DNA of 64,000 nt, from contig NZ_BAAADJ010000063.1 in NCBI RefSeq assembly GCF_039522365.1, positions 62,001 to 126,000 on the forward strand. The letters run 5' to 3'. Shown here piece after piece: positions 56,398-64,000 of the stretch. Source of the stretch: Bacillus carboniphilus (GTDB lineage: Bacteria; Bacillota; Bacilli; Bacillales; JC228). Position 1 is the stretch's first letter. Each line of letters starts with the position of its first letter. The notes below the pieces were generated by a model. It saw only the letters and a list, made by a program, of their open reading frames with translations, made no database searches and was not told the DNA's origin. Position numbers and translations under genes: made by a program.

Positions 56398-57549
56398 TTA
56401 AACTTCGTCTGCCATATTGCTTAATTTTGTGGATGTTATTTTTTCTATATCTTCTATTTTAATCGTATATGGAATCCGTTCTTCTGTACTTGGAATAAAA
56501 ACAGAAGACTGTATTTCTTTTAATTCAGTAATGTCTCCCTCAATTTCAATGAATCCTTTATATCTCTCATCTTTTCTCAATTCTTTATTATTTGTACCTG
56601 TTATTTCTCTGTAGTCATCAAAGATTACGTAAATTTGGTCAGCTGATAGACTCAAGTCATATTCTAGTTTTTTGTTCATTTTACTAAGGCCCTCTTCTCC
56701 CTCAAGCTCTTCATCAGGAATTTCTAATGGCCTATCAGGATTATAAAAGCCTTTAATAATTTGATCTTGTTTATTTTCTACAGTGTAGTAGATTTCGAAG
56801 CTTTTAGATTCATCCGTATCTTTTTGGTAGATCAAGGTTGGCGTTATAATGACTTGTCCATCTAAAACACTTACCGGCTCAGCCGTTGCTAGATAGCCTT
56901 TATCCGGGAAAAACATGACTTTAAAAAATAAAATAATGAGACCAAGACCAATCATGGACTGTATAAAAATGGTCATCAACCCATAGATCCCTGCTAAACC
57001 TAAGAATAAACGTTGAATAGGATTTATCTTTTTCTTTTGGGCAAATCTATTTAATATCTTTTGTTCTTTTTTCCGCTTTTTATTGAATACTTCAATATCG
57101 AATCCAACTGTCTCAAAACCCGCTGTTTTCGCAATAAGCTTGGCTCCGCGATCTAAGGTAAGGAATAATATTTTTTCATTCTTACTGTCTCGGAGGTGAA
57201 GATAACTCGCAATAATTTTATCATCTGGTTTATTTTGAGATAGATTGTATTGAGAAAATGTTGAAGAAGGGGCGACCTCTATAATTTTAGAATCTACTAT
57301 ATCTAATGCTCGAAATCCCTCTCTTGCCTCAAATGCCCTTCTTTTCTGTTCTCTACTAGCATCGGATGATGAACTTTTTAATCTATCTAATTCGTCATAT
57401 ACTTGTCGTGAAATATGTACATTTTCGTTTTTCAACTTTTTAAATAGGCTTGAAGCATTCATTAAAAAGTTCGTATCAGGACACAAGATGTACCCCTTGT
57501 TTAAATAGGGTTCTAATGTTTTATAGAGTTGTTTGGCTGAGCTGAACAA
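56398..57549 (-). CDS. PIN-domain ribonuclease-like protein fused to a membrane anchor and outer domain
   Basis: 383 residues. Residues 20-155 form a PIN domain of the PhoH2/PIN_4 type: CPDTNFLMN (first Asp), DELDRLK (Glu), KPDDKIIAS (Asp) and LTLDRGAKL (Asp), so the four acids for metal-dependent RNA cleavage are present. One or two transmembrane helices lie at 190-225 (LFLGLAGIYGLMTIF, IGLGLIILFFKVMFF). A beta-rich 150-residue domain follows, likely outside. There is no antitoxin gene beside it. I know of no named family with this order. The weak ribosome site is GGAGATT. Confidence 0.78.
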   Translation of the reverse strand: MFSSAKQLYKTLEPYLNKGYILCPDTNFLMNASSLFKKLKNENVHISRQVYDELDRLKSSSSDASREQKRRAFEAREGFRALDIVDSKIIEVAPSSTFSQYNLSQNKPDDKIIASYLHLRDSKNEKILFLTLDRGAKLIAKTAGFETVGFDIEVFNKKRKKEQKILNRFAQKKKINPIQRLFLGLAGIYGLMTIFIQSMIGLGLIILFFKVMFFPDKGYLATAEPVSVLDGQVIITPTLIYQKDTDESKSFEIYYTVENKQDQIIKGFYNPDRPLEIPDEELEGEEGLSKMNKKLEYDLSLSADQIYVIFDDYREITGTNNKELRKDERYKGFIEIEGDITELKEIQSSVFIPSTEERIPYTIKIEDIEKITSTKLSNMADEV

Positions 57550-57649
57550 AATGCATAATCTCCTTTATGTATATTTAGTATATTTCTAGAAGTTCCGGAA
57601 ATATTATACTATTTTACCACAATCATACCTATGACAATAGACCCATCGG

Positions 57650-57681
57650 CGGGACACAGGGGACAGGAACTACTGTCCCAC
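57650..57681. repeat. GTGGGACA-family unit abutting the MerR promoter
   Basis: CGGGACACAGGGGACAGGAA, then TGTCCCAC at 57674-57681. It ends on the base before the -35 of the MerR promoter. Confidence 0.85.
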
Positions 57682-57712
57682 TTGCACCTCCAGTTACGTG
57701 AGGTTGTATAGT
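57682..57712 (+). promoter_or_regulatory. MerR-type promoter with 19-bp spacer
   Basis: TTGCAC (57682-57687), a 19-bp spacer and TATAGT (57707-57712). The spacer contains an inverted repeat ACCTC-N9-GAGGT. The long spacer with a dyad between the two elements is the mark of MerR-activated promoters. Confidence 0.82.
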
Positions 57713-57762
57713 TAAATTATCAAAGGAAAAATGGTTTAATTTAGTAAAGGAGGATATAGCGT

Positions 57763-58587
57763 ATGGGAGATGGACGCAAGTTTTTGATTGGGGAGTTTTC
57801 GGAGAGGACAGGGACTTCGATTAGGACTTTGCATTATTATGATGAGATTGGGTTGTTGACTCCGGAGAAAAATCCGAGCTCTGGTCATCGATTGTATACG
57901 GATAAAGATGTCGTGACTCTTCAAAAGATTGTGAGTTTGAAGTTTTTAGGGTATAGCCTGGAGCAGATTACGGAGATGATTCATAAGACAACATTTGATG
58001 TCAGTTTGAATGATTCTTTACACATTCAGAAACGGGCCTTTGAGGAAAAAAAGGAACAAATTGAAGCAGCGCTCACATCCATCAACCGTGTCATCACGAT
58101 TCTAGAAGAGGAAGGCGAAGTTGACAGCACTGTGTTGATGAGCCTGATTCATAACATCCAATCTGAAAAAGACCTTGCCAAGTGGTTAGAGGAACGGGCT
58201 CCGAAAGAAGTGGTGGATCATATATTCAACATGCCGGAAGAAGAAAAGCTAAGCATGGATAAACTGTATGTTCGTTTTTCAAAAGATGTGAAAAAACTCT
58301 ACGGAAAGCCAGTTCAGGACCCTGAAGTTAAAGAACTCATCACTGATTTTATGAAGGAAACAATGGGGTATATTGGAGATGATGCCGCCCATGCTTTAGG
58401 GGAAATCGACTCAGCAGAGGCAGAGCAACTCATCGAGCAGTACCCTTCTCCTTTTACAAAAGAAGAGGAAGCTTGGCTGAATCAAGCCATGGAATACTAT
58501 ATGGAACTGGAAGAAAAATTAGCAGAGCAAGAAACCACGGACGAATTGGAAATGGGGTACACACATGAAAACAAAACGAAAGGGTGA
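57763..58587 (+). CDS. MerR-family regulator with TipAS-like domain
   Basis: 274 residues. HTH at the start (FLIGEFSERTGTSIRTLHYY, DEIGLLTP, GHRLYTDKDVV), a coiled coil (KRAFEEKKEQIEAALTSI) and a C-terminal TipAS-like ligand-binding domain (residues 150-255). AAGGAGG precedes the ATG. Its 3' end overlaps the ABC exporter gene by 23 bases. It likely senses a drug and activates its own operon from the 19-bp-spacer promoter. Confidence 0.9.
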   Translation: MGDGRKFLIGEFSERTGTSIRTLHYYDEIGLLTPEKNPSSGHRLYTDKDVVTLQKIVSLKFLGYSLEQITEMIHKTTFDVSLNDSLHIQKRAFEEKKEQIEAALTSINRVITILEEEGEVDSTVLMSLIHNIQSEKDLAKWLEERAPKEVVDHIFNMPEEEKLSMDKLYVRFSKDVKKLYGKPVQDPEVKELITDFMKETMGYIGDDAAHALGEIDSAEAEQLIEQYPSPFTKEEEAWLNQAMEYYMELEEKLAEQETTDELEMGYTHENKTKG

Positions 58588-60301
58588 TAAACAACCTTTC
58601 CTGTCTCTTATTTTTTCAACCGATATCCCTAAACTAGCATTAACCATCGGAATCATAGGAAGTCTCCTGACCACCATCACAGGACTGGCCATTCCGCTAC
58701 TTACAAGAGAGATGGTAGATGGGTTTTCAATAGAAGCAATCAATACTTTTTTAATAGTTGCGATTGTTGTAGTGTTTCTGTTGCAAGCGGTCATAGATGG
58801 GCTTTCTCTTTATGCCCTCACCTATGTCGGCCAAAAAATTGTGGCACAGCTAAGGAAAAAAGTGTGGTTCCGACTCCTCCGCTTGCCCGTTCGATACTTT
58901 GACAAGCACACAAGTGGTGAAACGGTCAGCCGAGTCGTCAATGATACAGGAATTTTAAAAGACTTAATATCACAGCACTTTCCACAATTTATCAGTGGAA
59001 TTACGACCATTATTGGAGCTGTTATTATCCTGTTTATCATGGACTGGAAGATGACTTTGCTGATGTTTATTTCGGTTCCCCTTTCGATTTTATTTATTGC
59101 ACCTTTGGGGAGTAAGATGTCTAAAATTTCTCGGAACCTTCAAGACGAAACAGCTAATTTTACAGCGAGTGTCCAACAAACACTTAGTGAAATTCGACTG
59201 ATGAAGGCATCCAACGCGGAGAAAACCGAAGAGCAAAAAGGCTTATTTGGGATTAAAAAGCTAGTTTCAATCGGGCTGAGAGAAGGTAAGATTTTTTCAC
59301 TTATCGGGCCGTTAATGTACTTAGTGGTCATGGTGATCATTGTCATCATTATTGGATATGGCGGAATTCGGGTGGCCGATGGCAGCATGAGTACCGGTTC
59401 ACTTGTTGCGTTCCTCCTTTATTTATTCCAAATCATTTACCCGATTACATCCTTCACCATGTTTTATACCCAGCTGCAAAAAGCGAAAGGGGCAGCGGAC
59501 CGGATTATTGGAATTTTAAGCGAGGAAGCGGAGTCCGGCCAAACGGGAAAAGAGATGGACATTACCAATAAAGAGATTCGTGTCGAGGATGTGTCGTTTG
59601 CTTACAGTGAAGAAGAGCCGATTTTAAAACATGTTTCATATGATGTGGAGCCAGGCTCGATGATTGCTTTAGCTGGGCCAAGTGGGAGTGGAAAAACAAC
59701 GATGTTTGGGTTGCTGGAACGATTTTACGAGCCCACTTCAGGTCAAATTCTTATTGGTGAAACGCCCATTCAAGAGCTGTCCGTTTATGCATGGCGGAGA
59801 CAAATCGGGTATGTTTCACAAGATAGTCCCATGATGGTCGGTACGATTCGGGAAAACTTATGCTATGGACTGGAGGACGTTGGGGAAATCGACGACAAGC
59901 GCTTATGGGAAGTGGCGAAAATGGCATACGCAGATCAATTTATTCAGGAATTCCCTAAGGGGTTGGACACCGAGGTTGGGGAACGCGGCGTTAAATTATC
60001 CGGGGGACAAAGGCAACGGATTGCAATTGCCAGAGCTTTCTTAAGAGATCCGAAAATACTCATGATGGATGAAGCGACAGCTAGCTTAGATAGCCAGTCT
60101 GAAGGAATTGTTCAACAAGCTTTGGCACGGCTGATGGAAGGGCGAACCACCTTTATTATTGCGCACCGACTCTCCACCATCGTCAACGCGGATAAAATCA
60201 TTTTTATTGAAAAAGGCGAAATTACAGGGGTTGGCACGCACAGTGAGCTTGTCCAATCCCATGGGTTATACCGAGAGTTTGCGGAACAGCAGCTTGCGTA
60301 A
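58565..60301 (+). CDS. ABC multidrug exporter, BmrA/LmrA-like half transporter
   Basis: 578 residues. Six transmembrane helices (residues 20-305), then the nucleotide-binding domain: Walker [12 protein letters not shown], signature LSGGQRQRIAIARAF, Walker B ILMMDEATASLD and H-loop AHRLST. VRYFDKHTSGETVSRVVND is the coupling region. It works as a homodimer to expel hydrophobic compounds. It starts inside the MerR gene, so the two are translated together. A bidirectional terminator follows. Confidence 0.94.
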   Translation: MKTKRKGDKQPFLSLIFSTDIPKLALTIGIIGSLLTTITGLAIPLLTREMVDGFSIEAINTFLIVAIVVVFLLQAVIDGLSLYALTYVGQKIVAQLRKKVWFRLLRLPVRYFDKHTSGETVSRVVNDTGILKDLISQHFPQFISGITTIIGAVIILFIMDWKMTLLMFISVPLSILFIAPLGSKMSKISRNLQDETANFTASVQQTLSEIRLMKASNAEKTEEQKGLFGIKKLVSIGLREGKIFSLIGPLMYLVVMVIIVIIIGYGGIRVADGSMSTGSLVAFLLYLFQIIYPITSFTMFYTQLQKAKGAADRIIGILSEEAESGQTGKEMDITNKEIRVEDVSFAYSEEEPILKHVSYDVEPGSMIALAGPSGSGKTTMFGLLERFYEPTSGQILIGETPIQELSVYAWRRQIGYVSQDSPMMVGTIRENLCYGLEDVGEIDDKRLWEVAKMAYADQFIQEFPKGLDTEVGERGVKLSGGQRQRIAIARAFLRDPKILMMDEATASLDSQSEGIVQQALARLMEGRTTFIIAHRLSTIVNADKIIFIEKGEITGVGTHSELVQSHGLYREFAEQQLA

Positions 60302-60302
60302 A

Positions 60303-60352
60303 AAGGAGGCACCTAGCCTACCTATAAGTACGGTGGGCGGTGCCTCCTGTTT
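60303..60352. terminator. Bidirectional terminator
   Basis: GGAGGCACC pairs with GGTGCCTCC across a long loop that has its own partial pairing (TAGCC/GGGCG). T-rich on the plus side; it separates the exporter from the convergent GNAT gene. Confidence 0.8.
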
Positions 60353-60806
60353 ATTTTACAAAGTAATCCAGAACTTGTTCGTCCTCTAACATTTCACCGG
60401 ATTCTACAAATCCAATTCGTTTATAAAAAGAAATGGCTGCTTGATTTTCAGGGACTACCGAAAGACGGACTCTCTCACAGTCTTCATGTTCCGAAATCAT
60501 TTCAATGACTTTTTTCATCGCCATTTTCCCATAGCCTTTTCCTTGGAACTGCTCACCAATCATGAAACGGGGAACCCAGTGTCTGTCATAGGACTCGTTT
60601 TCAGGAACGTACTCCACTGCAAGGAGTCCTACAACCGTTTCTCCATCACATATGGCATAAGGTGTAAATTTCGGATCCACATAGGCCCATGCAATGGTGG
60701 CCAGATTCCGAGCTACGAATTGCTTCTGATCTTCCGCTACCTCTAACTTTGCACATGCTCTAATATTTTCTTGTGTCACGGGTTGAATTGAGATTTCAGT
60801 TATCAT
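60351..60806 (-). CDS. GNAT acetyltransferase, BltD-like
   Basis: 151 residues. RFMIGEQFQGKGYGKMAM is motif A (Q-G-K-G-Y-G), and NQAAISFYKRIGF is motif B. It resembles BltD, the spermidine/spermine acetyltransferase of B. subtilis, and it likewise lies beside a drug exporter locus; a polyamine as substrate is an inference. Confidence 0.85.
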   Translation of the reverse strand: MITEISIQPVTQENIRACAKLEVAEDQKQFVARNLATIAWAYVDPKFTPYAICDGETVVGLLAVEYVPENESYDRHWVPRFMIGEQFQGKGYGKMAMKKVIEMISEHEDCERVRLSVVPENQAAISFYKRIGFVESGEMLEDEQVLDYFVK

Positions 60807-60859
60807 TATGTTCTCCTCTACTTTACGTTATCTGTTATCTGTTCTAATTGGATTCCTGA

Positions 60860-60892
60860 GTGGGACACTAAACCTGTCCCCTCTGTCCCACC
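60860..60892. repeat. GTGGGACA-family palindrome at the XRE-TPR gene end
   Basis: GTGGGACACTAAACCTGTCC, then CTGTCCCAC. It encodes the last eight residues and the stop of the XRE-TPR gene. Confidence 0.9.
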
Positions 60893-62106
60893 ACTGTTTG
60901 GTAGGTTGTTTCGGTAAATTCTTTGAGGAAGGATGTTGGCATTGGTTTGAATTGGTTGTATGCTTTTTGCGCTAGCTCGGCTGCCTTTTCTTTTTCCCCG
61001 ATTTCGTTGTAGCATAGCGCTTTGTAGGCATCCATGACATAGAAAATGGCCAAATCGATTGGGAAGTGCAGATGGGATGGGATATGGACTTTTTCTAACC
61101 AATGAAGGGATTCTTGGTAACGCCCCAGTCCATACAATGCCTTCCCCTTCTCCAAGTAAATCCAATAATTGTGGGGGTCCATCATTTCCGGATTATCTGA
61201 ATGCTTCTCAATCAACTGCAATGCTTCTTCATGATTCTGTTGGATATTGTTTATAAACATAAGAGTAATGAGGTCGCAAAACAATATAGAATCTACATCC
61301 TCCGCGAATTCTCCGTATTGTCTTAGTTTTGTTATATAAAACTCCATTTCTGCCTCATCTTTTTCCATCATGGCATGTGCAGCGGATAGACGGTATAAAT
61401 CACTGATGAGGTAAAATATTCTTTGTTCTTTTGAAAAAGCAATGGCACGCTCCATGACTTGAATACCTGACCGCGAATCGCCGACAGAGTAGTGAAGAAC
61501 CGCTTCATGGTAATCCAAATTAAGTCGTGTAATGGGATCAATCACGGACTGCTTCGCCTCAATATACTCCCGTTCCCTCTTGAAAATTTCCAATGCTCGT
61601 TCATACTGATGCTCGACAAACCTTGCCATCGCCCGAAAAATACCAACCGAAGCACGTTTTGCAGTTAAATTTAGCTCCTCATACCTTGTAGATGCCTGCT
61701 CCGCAAGCTCTTCCCAACCCTCTTTTTTCAAATTAAAAAGACACCGACTATAGATCTCTAACAACCGTGCCGATTCATATCCGTTACTGAGTTTTGCTAT
61801 GTAAGGGTGGATGAGTATTCTAATCTCTTCATATAGGTGCTCATTTTCATTTCCTGGATTTAAATTATTCACAAGCTTCTCGGCTTGCTCCAATACATCA
61901 CGCAGTTCAGTAGTGCTACTCTCCCCAAGTAGATCAGCCACTTCCACTCCAAGCTGACCTGCAATATAGGATAAGCTCTCCATCGATGGGTTTGCCTTAT
62001 TATTTTCAATGAGACTCAGCATTCCCTTCGTTAACTCATCACCCGCTAGTGCTTCAAGAGTTAGTTTCTTTTGTTTCCTTATCTTCCTAATCCGTTCTCC
62101 TAACAT
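60868..62106 (-). CDS. XRE-TPR regulator (RRNPP-like)
   Basis: 412 residues. HTH: LGERIRKIRKQKKLTLEAL and KGMLSLIENNKANPSMESL. Residues 70-400 form tetratricopeptide-like helical pairs (ALYGLGRYQESLHWLEKV, EIGEKEKAAELAQKAY), as in peptide-sensing RRNPP regulators. It is divergent from the MFS gene; two palindromes lie between. The C-terminus (VVGQRGQV) is encoded by a GTGGGACA unit. No small signal-peptide gene is seen next to it. Confidence 0.9.
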   Translation of the reverse strand: MLGERIRKIRKQKKLTLEALAGDELTKGMLSLIENNKANPSMESLSYIAGQLGVEVADLLGESSTTELRDVLEQAEKLVNNLNPGNENEHLYEEIRILIHPYIAKLSNGYESARLLEIYSRCLFNLKKEGWEELAEQASTRYEELNLTAKRASVGIFRAMARFVEHQYERALEIFKREREYIEAKQSVIDPITRLNLDYHEAVLHYSVGDSRSGIQVMERAIAFSKEQRIFYLISDLYRLSAAHAMMEKDEAEMEFYITKLRQYGEFAEDVDSILFCDLITLMFINNIQQNHEEALQLIEKHSDNPEMMDPHNYWIYLEKGKALYGLGRYQESLHWLEKVHIPSHLHFPIDLAIFYVMDAYKALCYNEIGEKEKAAELAQKAYNQFKPMPTSFLKEFTETTYQTVVGQRGQV

Positions 62107-62134
62107 GGTGGCAACACTCCTATTTCCGCCTATA

Positions 62135-62151
62135 GTTTAATTATATTAAAC
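62135..62151. promoter_or_regulatory. Operator 1, GTTTAAT-N3-ATTAAAC
   Basis: Sequence GTTTAATTATATTAAAC. On the minus strand it covers TATAAT, the likely -10 of the XRE-TPR gene, so binding would block that promoter. Confidence 0.75.
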
Positions 62152-62157
62152 TTTTTA

Positions 62158-62187
62158 TTGAAATGGAAGCTTATCCCATGATACAAT
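62158..62187 (+). promoter_or_regulatory. Promoter of the MFS gene
   Basis: TTGAAA (62158-62163), an 18-bp spacer and TACAAT (62182-62187). Operator 2 begins two bases later. Confidence 0.65.
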
Positions 62188-62189
62188 TT

Positions 62190-62206
62190 GTTTAATTAAA
62201 TTAAAC
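62190..62206. promoter_or_regulatory. Operator 2, GTTTAAT-N3-ATTAAAC
   Basis: Sequence GTTTAATTAAATTAAAC. It covers the start point of the MFS transcript and lies 55 bases from operator 1. Confidence 0.75.
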
Positions 62207-62226
62207 TTCCGGGGTGGGAATTTTTT

Positions 62227-63513
62227 ATGGATGAGGCTTTAAAGTTAAAAAAAGCAACCTATCACTTGTATACCTTTACCATTAGTAAGCTCATTTCGTC
62301 GTTTGGAGCTCAGGTATATGCCTTTGCAATTAGCTTTTATATTTTACAGTTAACGGGATCGGCCACTAGTTTTGCCACCAATCTCGTGTGCAATATTTTA
62401 CCGCGTACACTTGCAGCTCCTTTTGCAGGGTACATTGTCGACCGTTACTCAAGGAAAGCGATAGCCATTACCTCTCAAGTCATTACAACGCTTGCAATCG
62501 GTGGACTACTTGCCGTCAGTTTAACCCATGGACTTTCATTGATTGCCATTTACACAACCACCTGCATCTTGTCACTCACTTCTATGTTTTCAGGCGTCGC
62601 CTTCTCTTCATCCATTACTGGACTTGTTGATGAAGCAAGAATTCAAAAAGCTATGTCATTGAACCAAATGGCCATTTCATTCGCAGCAATCGGGAGCCCA
62701 GCCGTTGGAGGACTTTTATATGGGGCTGTTTCTATGCCTGTTTTTCTCATTACGTATATGGTTGCTTCTAGCCTCGCGATTGTTCTGGAAGCTACCATGA
62801 ACTTTAAGCTTTACGCGAAACGAAAAGAAATGGCGGAAGGGGAAAAGAAAGAAAAAATGTGGGAGAGCATCAAATCAGGGGTCCGCTACCTGAAAACGCA
62901 GACCGTCATCATGACGATCATCTGGATTTCGCTCCTTATTAACTTTTTATTCGGGGCATTTGAAGTCGGATATTCCTATATATTGATTGAAAAATTAAAA
63001 ATGGAATCCCAGCATTTCGGTCTAACGCAAGGCGCTTTTGCAGTGGGGATGCTTCTATTCTCCATTTATTTTTCAATGCGGAAAGAGGTTAAATATCCAC
63101 TACTCGTTTCAAAAAGGGGTATTTTTGCAATGGGGACGATTATAGGAGCCATCTCCATACCACTGTTAATTTCCCTGTCCTATACGTCAACATTCATCTA
63201 TTATGTCTTAATCATGTTTAGTTTCGGTTCCATGGTGATTATCGTCAACACCCCAATCCAAGTCATGATGCAAAAAAGCATCGATGACGATTTCAAAGGT
63301 CGGGTATTCTCCATCCTCGAAATGATGGCCATGGCGCTCATGCCACTAGGAATGGTCCTTTACGGATTCCTATACGACTTCCTTCCAGCTCAATGGATCC
63401 TGCTCTCATCAGCAGCCCTACTAATCGGAGTCATCCTAATCCTAGCAAGACCATCCGTCATCCAAAAAGCGCACCCAGAACGGGACAGGGGGACAGGTTT
63501 ACTGTCCCACTAG
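62227..63513 (+). CDS. MFS transporter (MFS_3-like exporter)
   Basis: 428 residues, twelve helices. YIVDRYSRKAIA is the MFS motif between helices 2 and 3, and GVAFSSSITGLVDEARIQKAMS is usual in the MFS_3/enterobactin-exporter-like group. Substrate unknown. The ATG follows CCGGGGTGGGAATTTTTT; GGGG is 12 bases away. The last 11 residues (ERDRGTGLLSH) are encoded by a GTGGGACA repeat, so the native C-terminus has been replaced or extended. Confidence 0.88.
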   Translation: MDEALKLKKATYHLYTFTISKLISSFGAQVYAFAISFYILQLTGSATSFATNLVCNILPRTLAAPFAGYIVDRYSRKAIAITSQVITTLAIGGLLAVSLTHGLSLIAIYTTTCILSLTSMFSGVAFSSSITGLVDEARIQKAMSLNQMAISFAAIGSPAVGGLLYGAVSMPVFLITYMVASSLAIVLEATMNFKLYAKRKEMAEGEKKEKMWESIKSGVRYLKTQTVIMTIIWISLLINFLFGAFEVGYSYILIEKLKMESQHFGLTQGAFAVGMLLFSIYFSMRKEVKYPLLVSKRGIFAMGTIIGAISIPLLISLSYTSTFIYYVLIMFSFGSMVIIVNTPIQVMMQKSIDDDFKGRVFSILEMMAMALMPLGMVLYGFLYDFLPAQWILLSSAALLIGVILILARPSVIQKAHPERDRGTGLLSH

Positions 63514-63544
63514 TGGGACAGAGGGACAGGAACGGTGTCCCACT
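63482..63544. repeat. Two GTGGGACA-family units at the MFS gene end
   Basis: First unit 63482-63510 within the coding region; second 63513-63544, starting on the last base of the TAG stop. Confidence 0.9.
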
Positions 63545-63589
63545 CGCTGAATAGTGAATGTCGATTCTATTTATTTTCAGTATATAAGC

Positions 63590-63633
63590 ATAAAAAAGCA
63601 CCTACCAAATCAAGGGTAGGTGCTTTTTTAACA
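63590..63633. terminator. Bidirectional terminator
   Basis: AAAAAAGCACCTACC pairs with GGTAGGTGCTTTTTT; strong in both directions between the convergent MFS and SRPBCC genes. Confidence 0.92.
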
Positions 63634-63653
63634 CTTTATCGATTCCAACCCTA

Positions 63654-64000
63654 TTACAGGCCTACCGGCGTTTTTTCTAAATAATCCTTCAAGGCGGTGA
63701 GGTCATTTACACATGCTTTTTTAAATGTTTTAGCCACCATTTTTCCTAACAACTTTGCAATTCCTGTTAGTCCATTTATTTCACCTTTTAACGTGACGTC
63801 TGTAGAATCGCCGACTGGTGTTAATATGTATGTAAAGATAAATTCCCCTTTGCCGGTTGTTCCTTTCGTGCCATCACAACGGAGCACGATTTTCTGTGGC
63901 TCGTCCAACTTGATCACTTCAAAATGTTCAGATGCCTCTTTCCCAAACATTTTCCTTGTTTCTTTCCACTGACTACCTTCACGCATTGGACCCTCATCTA
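63654..64000 (-). CDS. SRPBCC-family protein (N-terminus beyond right edge)
   Basis: The frame is open from the right edge (DEGP before the Met at 63986) to the stop at 63654, at least 115 codons. It has the SRPBCC/polyketide cyclase pattern: alternating strands (FEVIKLDEPQKIVLRCDG, GEFIFTYILTPVGDSTDV) and a long C-terminal helix (KTFKKACVNDLTALKDYL). Such proteins bind hydrophobic ligands. The true start is not in the window. Confidence 0.8.
   Translation of the reverse strand, partial: DEGPMREGSQWKETRKMFGKEASEHFEVIKLDEPQKIVLRCDGTKGTTGKGEFIFTYILTPVGDSTDVTLKGEINGLTGIAKLLGKMVAKTFKKACVNDLTALKDYLEKTPVGL

Noticed and set aside
56398-57549. VapC-type toxin
   Set aside because: The PIN domain is fused to membrane helices and an outer domain, and there is no small antitoxin gene upstream.

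Overview
This is a 64 kb stretch of a low-GC Firmicute chromosome, almost certainly a spore-forming member of Bacillaceae (Bacillus in the wide sense). The evidence is the complete purEKBCSQLFMNHD operon in Bacillus subtilis order with a guanine-class purine riboswitch and PurR boxes, the sporulation-linked prkA/yhbH pair, the queG-yhbB-trmL block, TrhO, YitT, TcyABC and BmrA-like proteins, GGAGG ribosome binding sites and TTG/GTG starts. There are no phage genes, insertion sequence transposases, rRNA genes or CRISPR arrays. The species cannot be named from sequence alone.

Layout. Bases 1-9 kb: a VWA-domain lipoprotein cut by the left edge, a HAD phosphatase, tRNA hydroxylase TrhO, a YitT membrane protein, an S9 peptidase and an unusual histidine kinase-STAS fusion. 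9-15 kb: yhbH, a polysaccharide deacetylase and prkA, a sporulation-flavoured block. 15-24 kb: nitroreductase NfrA, a PadR/HAAS/serine hydrolase operon, a DUF2089 operon, trmL-yhbB-queG, a B3/B4-domain protein and tRNA-Gly. 24-30 kb: a SAM-riboswitch-controlled MetE-like enzyme, DUF1284, GNAT, methionine gamma-lyase and NERD proteins. 30-44 kb: the purine biosynthesis operon on the minus strand. 44-47 kb: a three-gene operon of a protein kinase-like protein, a GT4 glycosyltransferase and a HipA-like kinase, the best candidate for an undescribed system. 47-64 kb: a drug/metabolite exporter, the cystine ABC transporter tcyABC, a second nitroreductase, an S9A oligopeptidase, an M48 protease, a GyrI-like protein, a membrane-anchored PIN protein, a MerR/ABC exporter pair, a GNAT, an XRE-TPR regulator divergent from an MFS exporter, and an SRPBCC protein cut by the right edge.

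How it works together. Purine synthesis is controlled twice: PurR boxes upstream of the promoter and a guanine riboswitch with an attenuating terminator before purE. Sulfur amino acid genes are scattered: a SAM riboswitch for the MetE-like gene, methionine gamma-lyase and tcyABC. Several loci have visible local regulator/target logic: MerR with a 19-bp-spacer promoter, XRE-TPR with twin palindromes between it and an MFS gene, and PadR and DUF2089 operons with repeats upstream.

The most striking non-genic property is the density of short intergenic repeat families: 21-bp phased tandem arrays, a 51-bp array, CGGA-N7-TCCG palindromes, GTGGGACA/TGTCCCAC palindromes that sit at or inside gene 3' ends, and a 127-bp dispersed element. 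Two families sit between cistrons inside the pur operon, and the GTGGGACA family is confined to the window beyond 40.9 kb.
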